Positions 24,427-35,544 of a stretch of DNA of 64,000 nucleotides are shown here, in pieces. Numbering within the stretch: the first letter of the stretch is position 1; the number at the start of each line of letters is the position of its first letter. A program made the translations under genes and the position numbers. The DNA lies in assembly GCF_000687475.1 (NCBI RefSeq), contig NC_057318.1, forward strand, positions 4,464,001 through 4,528,000, in the 5' to 3' direction. The notes below the pieces were generated by a model. The model searched no databases, was not told the DNA's origin, and was given only the letters and a program-made list of their open reading frames with translations. This stretch comes from Ustilaginoidea virens. Taxonomy: Eukaryota > Ascomycota > Sordariomycetes > Hypocreales > Clavicipitaceae.

Positions 24427-24623
24427 TGTATCGGAGGGAAATTAGCTGTCTGTAATATGGATATCGGTCATATCCGAGGGTGGATGTACCGAGTTCTCCC
24501 TAGATTAGTAAGCCCTTAGGGGTACCCCCTATCCCACTATAAATAGCTGGGAACACAAGTCTCTTAGAGAGGACTTGGTTCCTTCAATCAAGCATTATCG
24601 CATTTTCCCTGTGCATTCTGACA
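24427..24623 (+). repeat. 3' LTR of the outer copia element
   Basis: Begins TGTATCGGAGGG after a purine tract (TAAGGGGG) and ends CTGACA. It matches 11192-11385 with only transitions plus a 2-base indel. Confidence 0.88.
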
Positions 24624-24628
24624 ACGGG
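24624..24628. repeat. Target-site duplication of the outer element, right copy
   Basis: ACGGG, matching 11187-11191. Confidence 0.85.
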
Positions 24629-24734
24629 TTATCCGCACCTGAGGGAGTGGGTCATGGTGGCGCGGCGCGGGCTGGCTGGCTGGCTGGCTTCAAGTTATCA
24701 AGTTGCATGGCATTTCCAGCAACTCGACTGCATG

Positions 24735-24776
<42 letters not shown>

Positions 24777-24928
24777 CATCCTAGCTACGCCCGTCGTTGT
24801 CAACGCAGTAGCTCATGTTTTCCGACAGCCGGTGATCTCACCTGGCTCAGGCTGGCTCGTTCAGAAGATCAATCACTGGACGAAACGACGTTCCGGACGA
24901 CTGGTACGCACCAGCAACCATCATCGTC
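24629..24928 (+). promoter_or_regulatory. CIA30 gene promoter remnant with 38-base A-run
   Basis: 300 bp between the transposon block and the CIA30 ATG. Together with 11033-11186 it reconstitutes the roughly 450-bp divergent promoter that existed before insertion. It carries a run of 38 A at 24735-24772 and a GGCTGGCTGGCTGGCT tetranucleotide tract near 24669-24687. Confidence 0.5.
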
Positions 24929-25811
24929 ATGAGGGCCACGCATCATCTGCTGGGAAAGGGCTTGCTTGGTCGGAGTATGGAGGAGCTGCGACGACGCACA
25001 CACATAGGTCCGTTGCTTCACAAAAACCGGCTTTTGCAGGTGGTTCCCCGCCCTGCTGCGCTGCCAACCCGGCTGACTTGATGCTTTGTTTTGTGCAGCT
25101 TTGAAACTCGAAGCTGTCAAGGGACCGCTCGATCCCCGCCCCTTGTACGATTTCGACACTGCCCCCTCGGTGCAGGATTGCATAGTCATGTCAGATACCC
25201 TGATCGGCGGCTCCTCAAAAAGCAATCTCGACTTCATAACGCCGGCCTCCAGCGGCAGCTCACATAGCGTCGCGGCCTGTTCATCCTCGCCCTCGGCATA
25301 CGCCCGTTTTCACGGACTCATCTCCACGTCTCTCCCCGCAGACAGGCCCAAGATCCAGCGCAGCGGCTATGCTGCGTTTCGCACCCCCGACCAACGACCA
25401 ACATTGTTTGGCCGCTCCTTCTGGGACATTGACCCGTACACATACCTTGCCCTGCGCATCAAGTCCGACGGTCGCTCGTACTTTGTCAACCTGCAAACCG
25501 AGGCTGTGGATCCCTCCGACCTGCATCAACATAGGCTGTTTGCAAAATATCCCGGGCGGTGGGAGACGGTGATGATCAAGTGGAATGACTTTGTGCGGAC
25601 GAACCATGGGTTCGTCGTGGAGCCGCAGACGGAACTGCTGAGGCAAAAGGTTCGAACCGTGGGCATTGGATTGACAGATCGTGTCCAAGGCCCATTTGAG
25701 CTGTGTATAGCCAAGGTGTGGGCTACGAATCAGGTCGCTGAGGGGGCAACAGTGGTGAACTCTGCGGAGAGTGAACTAAAGAATAGAAAGGGGCAGAAAA
25801 TTCACTGGTGA
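24929..25811 (+). CDS. CIA30: CIA30-family complex I assembly factor (NDUFAF1-like), 2 exons
   Basis: Exons 24929-25007 and 25099-25811 give 263 residues; the 91-nt intron rejoins RRRTHIA with LKLEAVKGPLDPRPLYDF. The body matches the CIA30 / galactose-binding-like domain: LYDFDTAPSVQDCIVMSDTL, GGSSKSNLDF, then YAAFRTPDQRPTLFGRSFWD, YLALRIKSDGRSYFVNLQT and WETVMIKWNDFV. CIA30 associates with intermediates of mitochondrial NADH:ubiquinone oxidoreductase assembly (Neurospora CIA30, human NDUFAF1). The N-terminus is Arg-rich (RRRTHI), consistent with import. Its start is on exon 1, too short to show as a long ORF. It was once divergent from the Mba1-like gene, so two mitochondrial biogenesis genes may have shared a promoter. 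Confidence 0.88.
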
Positions 25812-26108
25812 AATGGAAAGAAGACGAGGATCGAGTCAAACGCAACCTCGCAGGTGCAAAGCTCAAAATCAAAACGCGAAGATATGACATCTCCGGACGA
25901 GAAAGAAAAGAAAAAAGGACAAAAAGAGACAAAAAAAAGAAATAAGAGACTGTTCAACAAGAAGACACGACTTCTAGGCTGCAAGAATGTCGGGAACAAC
26001 AACTTGTATCAGTCTATTGCTAAGCAGGGACCTTTTCAAGCTTTTCGCCGGAAAGCAAAAAGAAGACGGAGCGGTATAAGCACACGGACCCCTGGAACGA
26101 ATGATGCA

Positions 26109-28614
26109 TCACCGCCCAAGACTCAACTTCTCGGCTGTTTTCCGCAGCTCCACATATGCGGCTGCATAGTCTGCCGCCAATGCCATATCACCCGTCAGTT
26201 TCATAATCATTGCCTTTTTTGCCATCATTTCGCACTGGTTCTTGATGTCCTCGACGGCCGAGTAGTGGTCAAATGCCTTCTGGACTGCAGCCAGTGCCCG
26301 AGTCATGCATTCGGCGCGCTTGCTGGACTTGGGCGGCTGTTTGCCTGCCGAGCCAACGAGTGCGTCGGCCAGGAACGAGTATAGCTGCGCCGAGAGGGTG
26401 GCCATTTCGCATTCCAACGCTCGTGGCAAGACTGCCACGAGAAGTTGGGTCGCTGCCTCGAACTCGCCTAGAGACACCAGGATGTTGGACAGTGCACCGA
26501 CGGCCTGCCACAAGCATGGAATCAACCGTGCGCGCCAAGCAATATTCGTTGCTCTGACTGCCGTCGAAAAGGCTCGCTGTGGCCGCCCGCACCTGTCGAG
26601 CAACGAGACTTTGAGCAGGAGCAGTCTGACTCGCAAGGCAATATCCTTGTTCTCGCCTTTGAGTCTGTTCAGTAACCTTTCCACTTTTTCAAAGGCCTTT
26701 TGCAAATCCGCTCGACGAGTCAGGTAATCGATGTGCAGCGAGTCGATGGTAAAGGCGACATCTGGTTCCAGGTCGTCCGAGGTGGACTGCAACAGCTGCT
26801 CCAGCAGCTCTTGGGCACCATCCAGGTTGTTGTGATGGAGATCCTTTTTGAGCTTTATGATGGCCCGGTACTTGTACCAATACTGGCTGGGTTTCCAGGC
26901 CCGGAGCGAGTTTTCATCCAGCTTTTCCAAATACTGCGAGGCCTCGTCAAATCGGCCACAGTCGGCGAGCGCAAGCGCGATGCGGCACGTATGCTTGAGC
27001 TCGTCGTCAAAGACGGCGTGCCGGGCATGGCACCGCAAAAAGATGTCGGAAGTGAGCGTGGAGAGTCGTGTCAGACCGAGCCGGCTCCACAAGGCAGCAT
27101 ACAGCGCCAGCTGGGATCCGAACATGGTCTTCATGTTATTCTCGACGATGAGCTGCGAGCTTCGAACCACGTACTCGAGCGACGTCGCAACGCTGTCTCC
27201 GTTATTCAAACCAAGCTTGGCTTCAGTCAGCAACACGGAACTCCACAGAGTCCACATGCCCGACTCCTTGGCTTTCACCCTTAGGAAGGCCAGGCTTTCC
27301 TTCCCCGCGTCCAGCAAGCTGTTTGAATCCAGTTCATGGATGAGGCTGGGGTGCGCCCGTCCAAAATGCAGCATCCAGTTCAAGGCAAAGTTCAAGCAAG
27401 TCATGTCCCGATTTTCTCTTGCCGTGGCGACCGTTTCGAGCATGGCTGCGACAGCTTCCTTATAGCAGCCGAAATCGGCTTGCAAAACGGCCAAGTTCAT
27501 GAGCGCATACTGGTAAAAGAGGCGATCGCGGTATCGCATTGTGTAGTCAAAGTACCGGTGCAGAAGATCAAAGGCAGTGGGGTAGTCTCCGGACCTCCAA
27601 GCATCGAGGAAGCTAACAAATCAGTCAGGTTAGGCAATGCTTTCCAAGAACCGGTATGAAGCCATGCATGAAACATCGAGAGGTTCGTAAGCAGACCTTA
27701 GATAGTGGGTGAGGCTCGGTATGAGGAAACTATCGTGTAGAAGGTCGTGGAACTGGTTTCGCACTTCCAGGGGTATCCGATTCCCATATTCTGCTCAGCG
27801 CGGCAAGCTTAGAGGGGGATCCATGAAACGTCGGGACAAGGGTGGAGAACGTACTCTGCATCTGCTCAATCTGAAACTCGAGCAGCGATTCAACATCGTC
27901 GGTACTCACGGGAATGGTCGAGGTCTCGTCTCCCGTGAGCATGTCGCCGTAAGCCACGGCAGCCAAAGCAGACACGCTCTCGGAGGACCAGTCCTCCTGT
28001 TCCCCCAACAGCAACACATTGTCAAAACTCAAACGACCAAAGTTTGGGTCCTTTCTCCTCAGATAGGGTGCCGTGGGTTGTCTGTATCTCACAAACGCTT
28101 TCCAGAGCTCCGTGCAATCATGAAAGCGCAATCGCTGATACTCTAGGCGAGACCGTCGGATAAAGACTCCAAAGGGGGAGTTTCGAGAGAACTTTATCCT
28201 GGGCTCCATCCCTCCCGACGTGGCCTGACCGTCTCGCGGGTGCTCTTGTTTGGTTTTAGCCAGCATGTTTGCAATCTTGCCAAAGAAGCCGTTCAATGCG
28301 TCGAGAGAGTTGATGGCCCAAAGCCTGTGCAGAAAGTGATCGAACAGCCTCCTCCCAGGCAAGCCCATCAAAATCTGATGGCTTGCAAGAAGCCGTTCGA
28401 AATCTTTGATGGAAACCACCAGGCTGACGGTGCGCTCAGCCTTTGCCCATCGAGCTTCCTGCGAAGATGGAGGATTGGTAGAACCGCGATCCAGAATGTG
28501 TGAGATGATGAAGGACAGCACGGGGAGCACGGCATCACTAGGCACTGCTTCTTCCGCGTACAACTCCAAGAGGGCCAAGAGCCCGATCTTGGCAGGTGTG
28601 AGATAGTGCGCCAT
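26109..28614 (-). CDS. APC5: Anaphase-promoting complex subunit 5 (3 exons)
   Basis: Minus-strand exons 28614-27855, 27790-27697 and 27612-26109 give 785 residues. The start MAHYLTPAKIGLLALLELY is typical of filamentous-fungal Apc5. An Apc5 domain around residues 240-330 (EFQIEQMQ KYGNRIPLEV after splicing) is followed by tetratricopeptide-like helices. Apc5 is a scaffold subunit of the APC/C ubiquitin ligase that drives mitotic exit. The first junction looks like a frameshift, but a 64-nt intron (GTACGT...GAGCAG) restores the conserved KYGNRIPLEVRNQFHDLLH text. The second intron (84 nt) joins LTHYLS with FLDAWRSGDYP. It is adjacent to COX13 as in other Sordariomycete MAT regions. Confidence 0.92.
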
Positions 28615-29913
28615 GTTGGGTCTGTTTTGCGTTGCCTCGGTTCGTCTCTGGCTCGATCGATCCCTGGTTTCTTCTTCTCTTTCTTCTTCTCTGTTCTCTT
28701 CCTTTTCCTTTCTCCATCAAGATGGAGGGCCTGCTGGGTGGTTGGGTTGCAGACTCGAATCGCAAACGGCCGTGTCTAGAACTTGCAGCAACAGAACGGC
28801 GCGTGTCCAACGTGCGACGGCGTAAGGCTTGCGAAACATATCTCGGGCTGATTGTGCCCAGGCAGCCTTTGGTCTGGCTCTTTATCTCTTGAGCCGTTTA
28901 TACCGTTAGCCCTTTAGCTGATTGGTGAGCGTCGGTCGGCAAATCTGGGGAAAGTGGCATGGTGTTGTTGTCCTCGGGTTGCGGTTTCCAAGGTCAACTA
29001 GGTCAACAACTCTGATCAAGACATGACAAGACCACTGAAACTGTCAACTTAGGTGTCTGTAGCCAACCAGGTCCCACGCTTCACCAGTAGTGGCTACTTC
29101 TTAGTGGCCTGTGTGGGCCAGCAGTTGACATCCTCTCCCCGCGCGTCGAGTCAACTGCCTCGAAACCAGACCAGTTGACTTCAACAAATGTCGATGACAT
29201 GAGCCCAAGTTTTAGACATCTGCTGCATTCCTTGGTCGCTGATTCGATATCCAGCAACCAAATCGTTTCCACTGGGCGCGACGAGCATCACACCGGCGAC
29301 ATGATGAACGTGTGGAAAAAGCGTCCTGTGTTCGACACCAAGCAATTGTTGCAACACCTGACAGGATGGGACAGTCCAGCGATCCCTTGAAAGGTGCCGT
29401 TGCAAACAATCCATCGCCTGATCCTCCCTCTTGGAAGGGACACTAGGACAATGGCTTGGATGTGCTGAACTGATCAAGGAGCATGTACCATGACTGACCT
29501 CCCTGATGTTTGGTGGCTTGTAAATACTTGTGCTGATGACGCCTTTCATGCGGACAATTCACCCATGCATCTGCAGTTTGTATCGGCTGCGCTCCGTAGA
29601 CATCATTCGCTCAATCTACGGTACGGTACACTGCAGGGCTTTAAAATTGTTTCACCGACCCAGGCACTGAACGGCTATACACATCATCATCACAGTTCAC
29701 TCGTACTTGTTGAACCCTTGCTATTCTCGATCCCCCGGCCTTGAGAAGTACAACGGACCTCGTTACCAAATGACTGTCAGGATAAGATGAGAGAAAGACG
29801 GTGGAATCAATTCAACTGAGTAATCTACACTAGGGAAGTAAATTAACGTGCTTGGGAGGCAACCTCGCAGTCGCGTGGCATTTGTATTTCTTGGGCAAAG
29901 ACCCCAGCCAAAT
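28615..29913. other. Intergenic region between APC5 and COX13
   Basis: 1.3 kb with no ORF resembling a known protein and no tRNA-like fold. It holds the APC5 promoter (pyrimidine-rich TTCTTCTTCTCT-like tract near 28670-28710) and the COX13 3' end. Confidence 0.6.
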
Positions 29914-30507
29914 CTAGGAAACCTTGTTCTTGTTGTGGTAGTTGACCGAGTCATTCCAGCTATCAGAGGCATGGTCAGAATTCTATCCATCCACGGAGGA
30001 GACACTCACTGCCGGCAACCACCTTGCGGGCAATCGGAATTCAACTCACAACAAAGTCTTGTCGCCCGAGCCCCACTGGAAATTCTTGGTGCGAATGTTC
30101 TGGTAGGGATATTCGGTCCGCTCTTCCAAAGGAGGCATATGAGACCAATGCTCCCAATGGGCGTTCCAGAGGTACCAGGCGTTGGCACCCGCTAGTGCGA
30201 GCGACGGAATGACAGCGTAGATGCTAATCTTTCTCCAGAGCTCTGCACCTTGTCAGCCCACTGACGCGCACCTCGAACGGAATTTTGCAAACAGGGCCTG
30301 AGCGGCTCATGGCTCATGGCTCATGGCTCGTGGCTCGGCTGGGTCCTCAAGCCCCAAAGAGCACTCACCAGTAGTGCCTCTAGCATGCTCCTTGATGTGG
30401 GCTCGCTCCCTGATGAACTCGTTCTCGGTCGAGGTGCTCGCTAGACGACGCTGGATCGGTTGGCGCAGCTGCGCGGCAAAACGCGAAGTGATTTGACGGG
30501 AAAACAT
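29914..30507 (-). CDS. COX13: Cytochrome c oxidase subunit VIa (3 exons)
   Basis: Minus-strand exons 30507-30369, 30242-30050 and 29959-29914 give 125 residues. The presequence MFSRQITSRFAAQLRQP is Arg-rich and lacks acidic residues. The mature part has FIRERAHIKEHARGTTELW, the single membrane helix YAVIPSLALAGANAWYLW, and the C-terminal HWEHWSHMPPLEERTEYPY, NIRTKNFQWGSGDKTLFWN signature of subunit VIa. It is a small nuclear-encoded regulatory subunit of complex IV in the inner membrane. The last exon encodes only about 15 residues. Divergent from APN2, as in other Hypocreales. Intron 1 contains a (GGCTCAT)n tract at 30304-30325. Confidence 0.95.
30304..30335. repeat. GGCTCAT microrepeat in COX13 intron 1
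   Basis: Three tandem GGCTCAT copies followed by a GGCTCGT variant and a partial copy. Confidence 0.85.
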
Positions 30508-30959
30508 GGCGATGCGATGATAGCTGGTCGTCGATTGAGTGGACGGACTGCAGGTTCGAAAAGAAGGTGGTCTCGTTCCGAGTTCCATCCAAGGACCAAG
30601 ACCCGCGGGGCCGGCCTAGTGGCACGTGATTTCAAGGCTAACCGCTTCTGGCCAGACAGGCCTCTCGAGCAGGCTGGGTGACAAAACGTCGTCATGAGAG
30701 AGAGAGACACGGCACCGTGAAGAAGTCTGTATGTAGACATGTTCAACACTCTTTGATGAGCGGTAATTCCGATATGTGGGGATAGCGAAAGAAAGAAAAA
30801 GAAGGAAGGGACAAGAAAAGACAAGGACGTCTCGACGACAGAAGCAGAAGAGATCACAGCAAAAGGCAGCGGGAGGGAAAACAAACGCGAGCAACTGGTG
30901 ACGCATTCGTGTGGCGATGCTGGACGACGGGCATGAATTACGATTCTTGACCTCTCAGC
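30508..30959. promoter_or_regulatory. COX13/APN2 bidirectional promoter with CACGTG
   Basis: 452 bp between two divergent start codons. It contains one CACGTGAT motif (CACGTG at 30623-30628), a candidate site for a Cbf1/CPF1-type bHLH factor. There are GA-rich (about 30690-30850) and CT-rich strand-biased tracts. Confidence 0.55.
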
Positions 30960-33234
30960 ATGCCTCCGTTTCGCGTCACAACATGGAATGGTAAGCCAGG
31001 CCAGCTCCCAAAGTTTAGCAAGTTTGATGGCGGTCAAGTTAACGCAAGCCACAGTAAACGGCATCAGGTACTCTCTCACTGACAAGCGCAGATCGACTCG
31101 AGCCAGAAAAATTTGATTGAGCTCACCGCGTACACAGAAACCCATTTGCCTACCAACCTTGGGTAGAGCAAAGAAGCTTCCAGGTCCGTAGGGTTCCATC
31201 CAATACACCGCCGCTCACGCCGCTAACCTTTTCATCCAAAAAATTAAAATTAAAATCAAAATCAAAATAAAAGGCCATGTTTGATATCCTCGAAGCCGAC
31301 ATTGTCGTCATGCAAGAGACCAAAATTCAGCGAAAGGATCTGCAAGATGACATGGTCTTGGTCCCCGGTTGGAATGTCTTCTTCAGCTTGCCCAAGTACA
31401 AAAAAGGTATGTCGGCTGCCAACATTGATGCTCCCCCGCCGGTAGCGGTTTGAGTGTCTAAGTCTGCTTCGAGCAGGATATTCGGGTGTCGCCATCTACA
31501 CTCGGAATGCGACTTGTGCACCCATCAGGGCTGAAGAGGGCATCACTGGTGTGCTTTGCCCTCCAAAATCCACAACAAGCTTCCGTGACTTGCCCTCGGA
31601 TCAACAGATAGGAGGCTATCCACGACCCGGCCAACTATCGTGCGCCGTAGAGGATTCCACTCTCGACTCCGAAGGGCGATGCGTCATCCTCGAGTTCCCT
31701 GCGTTTGTGCTGTTTGGAGTCTACAGCCCAGCCAATCGAGATGAGAGCCGGGATGAATTCCGCACGAGTTTCTTCGAAGCACTCGATGTCAGGGTACGAA
31801 ACTTGGTTGCCGCTGGGAAGCAAGTCGTCCTGGCTGGAGACTTGAACGTCATTCGCTCGGAAATGGACTCGACCAATGTCCTCGACGCTCTGCGGAAAGA
31901 TGACATGACGCTTGAAGATTGGATGTCTCTTCCGACTCGCCGCATCTTCAACCAGATGCTTTTCGAGGGCGCCGTTTACGGGGAACGCGACGAAGGGCGG
32001 GAAAATGCTGTTCTCTGGGACCTGTGTCGAGTCTTCCACCCTCGCCGCCTAGGCATGAACACTTGCTGGGACACCAAGAGAAACACGAGGCCTGCCAACA
32101 ATGGAAGCCGTATAGACTACATCCTGTGCAGCGACGGCATCAAGGACTGGTTCACATATGCGGATATTCAGGAAGGTCTCATGGGCTCTGATCATTGCCC
32201 TGTCTTCGCCACGCTTGCGGACACGGTCAGCATCGACGGGGTCGAGACGGCGCTCCTTGACGCCCTGAATCCGCCCGGCATGTTCAAGCAAGGCAAGCGA
32301 CTCCGTCAGCTAGGCCAGAAGGACCTCCTACCCCTCTCTGCAAGGCTGATTCCCGAATTCGACCGCCGGCAAAGCATCCGAGACATGTTCAAGAAATCCG
32401 CACCCGCTGCTTCCAGTGATGCCGCCCCCAGCTCGGAGCCAGCATTCAGACCGGAAACTGTGGCTTCCAACACGCCAGCCGCTGACTTGCAGAGCACCAG
32501 CGCTTCGTCAAAAAAGAACGCCGACATGGCAAGCACACCGTCTGCCGACTCACTGAAAAGGTCCTGCGATCCTATTGTTCCTCCGCCCAGGCCGCTGAAG
32601 CGCAGCAAATCCACTGTAGAGCTCAACTCTTGCAAGCCAAAAAAGAACCCGGGGCAGAGGACGCTGCAAGGATTTTTCAAGCCCGTCCCCTCGGTTGCCG
32701 CGGCACCTGCAACACTGAGCAGCAGCGATGGACAGTCTGGCGGCTCGTCAAAACCCATTGCCAATCCATTGGCACCACAGTCTCCGGGTGTATCCGACGG
32801 GGAGATGGCCTGTAAAAGCACGAGTCCAAACACGGCGCCGACATGTGATCAAGGCCAGTCAGCTACCGGGCCCAAGCCTCCAGGCGCAGCATTCGATTCC
32901 CAAGAAGCCAAAGAGTCCTGGTCAAAACTGCTGGGTAAACGGGTCGTTCCACGGTGCGAACATGACGAGCCTTGCATTAGCCTGGTCACAAAGAAGCCTG
33001 GTATGAATCGTGGTATGTTTTTGCCCCTTTTCCCGTGTCTGCAGTCCTCTCGCGTACCCGCTTGCGTGCAATTTGACGTGACGTTTTATGCCTTGGACCA
33101 CCCTTTGCTGATACTCGATAGGGAGATCGTTTTACATATGTCCTCGCCCTTTAGGTCCGTCCGGCGAGAAGGAAAAGGGATCCGAATGGCGATGTGGAAC
33201 GTTTATCTGGAGCAGCGACTGGAACGGGACTTGA
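30960..33234 (+). CDS. APN2: AP endonuclease 2 / DNA lyase (6 exons)
   Basis: Exons 30960-30990, 31055-31067, 31138-31183, 31274-31406, 31477-33012 and 33122-33234 give 623 residues. Exon 2 is a 13-nt microexon; it is needed to read TTWNVNGIRNPFAYQPW. The exonuclease-endonuclease-phosphatase fold shows VMQETK (metal-binding Glu), VLAGDLNVI, NNGSRIDYIL and GSDHCPVFA. A disordered linker carries a PCNA-interacting box QRTLQGFF (about residues 467-474). The C-terminal GRF zinc finger reads CEHDEPC...GMNRGRSFYICPRP...EWRCGTFIW, recovered only after splicing the last intron. It cleaves abasic sites and 3' blocked ends in nuclear base-excision repair. APN2 is the classic MAT-flanking gene. Confidence 0.95.
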
Positions 33235-35544
33235 ATGTTTAGCTTGCTCTTTACCGAGCATGGACTACTGGCAACACGCCGACTGTAGAGCGAGTCTATA
33301 CACGCAGGTTCCTCGCCATTCTTAACCCACACCAACAGTGCGGACAAGTAGGGCGATGTTGCCAGCACGACCCAGCACGACCTGTCAACACAGGTCGTGG
33401 GCATTTGTCAGTTCCAATGCCGACCCGACTCTGAAAGGCACACGGAAAAGTCACGAGCAGAGAACCATTCTCTATTCTGCACTCTTCCCTCTGATTTCTC
33501 AACTCCGGAAACAGAAGCTCGCCGCGCGAATCGTATCAAGGGATCTGATGAAGGCAGGACACGATGATTGCCATCTCTCTTCCAAGCAACAGTCTACAAT
33601 TGCAGGAATGCGCATCAAAAGTACGCTTAATGTCCTTGTGCAAGCGTGAATTTTGGTTTTGGCCATGGGCAGTCTATCCCGCCTTGGACTCCCGCGTCCA
33701 TCGAAGACATTCTCAATCGCAACCCACTCTACCCACGCATGTCCAGGCTGTGTAGGCAACGGATGTAACTTTGATAGATTTGCAAAGGGTGGAAGCTTTT
33801 TTCGTCTTCGTGGCCGATAAATGCTGTTCGACAAACATGGGGATGGGCGGTTTTGCGCTTGATTTATGTGCCGTCTATACAGGCAGACAAGTCTTTTACA
33901 GCAAGCAGGTTTCAAATGCCAGGCCTGCCGCCGTAAGCCGCTCATCAACTTGAACGAGGGTGTAGACGGTAGGTTGTTTAATCCTTCTGACCGATGCTGC
34001 TGCATCATCCATGCACCGGGGCCTTGGCTAGAGCAAAGCCATCGACAGACGTGTCTTTCTAGGAAATTGGCAAAGCCTCGTGGAAGCCCTTGCTGGAGAC
34101 TTGACTGGTGCTGCAGTGGGAGGTCTTGCCGAAACGTCGGCTTGCATCAAGCCGGCTGGTTTCCTCTGGCTTTCGTCCCTGGCGCACCCGAGACGCTGAA
34201 CCCTTTGCTTCGTATTGCCGTGTTGCGCGATGCCGATGCTCTTCAACTCTGTGTGGCCTGGCAGAGTATACAAGCCTCCTGCTTCGTAAGCTCCAAGGCA
34301 TCCTCCTTTGACAACCATCATCGCCTGTCCTGCGGCAGGGAATCCCGTGCGTCTGCAGAATCCTGACGCTCCACTCCAAGGCGTGCGGTGGCACTGAGAA
34401 TGATCCGTGAGAATCGAGAGCTCTCCCGTATGGCGTTGAAGCAACTTTTTATGCCGAGATGGATACCTGCTGCGGATGGCACGAGCATCAGCTGCTCTGT
34501 GTCGAATGTCGAATGGCCATGTCAAGGGGTTTGTACCAGCGGGCTGGGACGTGTTTCTGAGCCCTTACATCAGAGTAGCAAGGAAATTCCAGTGATTTCT
34601 TTCCCTTGACCGCATTGACAACGGTGTCTGGGTGTCTTGTCGTAAGCCGTAGTCTGGCTGGCTGCTGCATCATCGGCCAGAATGTCAAAACACCGTGTTT
34701 TTGGAACACCCGCTTTTTTTTTTCTCCCCATAGTGCTGATGGCCAGATGTTTCAGTTTCGATGAGACTTTGTCCCCTTCTTCGAGAACTAATCCGTTTCC
34801 AAGGGCTCTGCTCTGCGCAGTCGGTAGCAGGACAGGGCAAAGGCAAGTTTGATGACGCAGGTCAAGGAGGAAACTTGGAACCCTCGGTTCCGCTGTCTGT
34901 TCCATCGCTCCGGCCGGCTGGATGGGGGCCCTTGGCAACCCACTGCGGCGTCAACTTGCTGCTCAAGTTGCTGCAAAGGAGTGATTCCGCCTTCTCGATG
35001 CGAGCAACGCTGCAGCAGAACCTTCCCGCCTGACAGTAGGGCATTCAATCCAGTCAAAGTCACGGCAGCAAGACTCAGAGTGAACACAACAAAAAAAAGA
35101 AGTCTTTTTGCATCTCGTCTTCTAATTCAAGTAAAAATCATGAGCTAAAAGCAGCCACCGAAGCGCAACCGTGGATTCTGTTCTGGGTATCATATCGTAG
35201 CATCAAAAAAGTTCCAAACACCAACAGCCCCTTGCCTTTCTTTTGTCCTTGGCTTAACCACTACCGCTGTGTTCAAAAAACGCTGTGCCAACCCCCCCTC
35301 CACCCCCCCCTTCTCTCCGGTACCATGCCGATTCTGCAGGCCATAAAGCGTGCCATGTATGACGGGTAAATAGCATTTTGCTCTTCCCTAGGGTTTCCGC
35401 TGTCCTTGTTAGCTTCGGGATCCATTGGACAGGGTGCCGTCGATGCCTGGACGGGCAGACAGCCGTGTGGTGGTGCTGCGTACCGTTTGCATCCCCAGCT
35501 TGGCGTGTTTTATTTTTGCGTCTTTCTTCGGCTTCCCGGCCGCC
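33235..35544. other. APN2 - MAT1-2-1 spacer
   Basis: 2.3 kb without a recognisable gene. Several ORFs of 60-170 codons overlap one another on both strands and match no family I know. It may include the idiomorph boundary and the 3' ends of both neighbours. Confidence 0.5.

Larger units (their letters stand above)
11192..24623 (+). mobile_element. Outer Ty1/copia LTR retrotransposon, RIP-degraded, with nested insertions
   Basis: The element is bounded by about 195-bp LTRs and the 5-bp duplication ACGGG. Subtracting the two insertions leaves about 5.8 kb. The order capsid region, zinc knuckle, aspartic protease, integrase, reverse transcriptase, RNase H can be followed in translation, which is the copia order. 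The interior is extremely AT-rich, with Gln codons turned to TAG/TAA and Cys/Gly/Asp turned to Tyr/Ser/Asn, consistent with C-to-T changes on both strands. The reverse transcriptase is interrupted at 15593 by the inner element and resumes at 22882. A solo LTR lies in the stretch before RNase H. It is certainly non-autonomous. Confidence 0.9.

Noticed and set aside
27780..27860. Apparent frameshift in APC5
   Set aside because: A 64-nt intron with good GT and AG sites restores the conserved protein text, so no mutation is needed.
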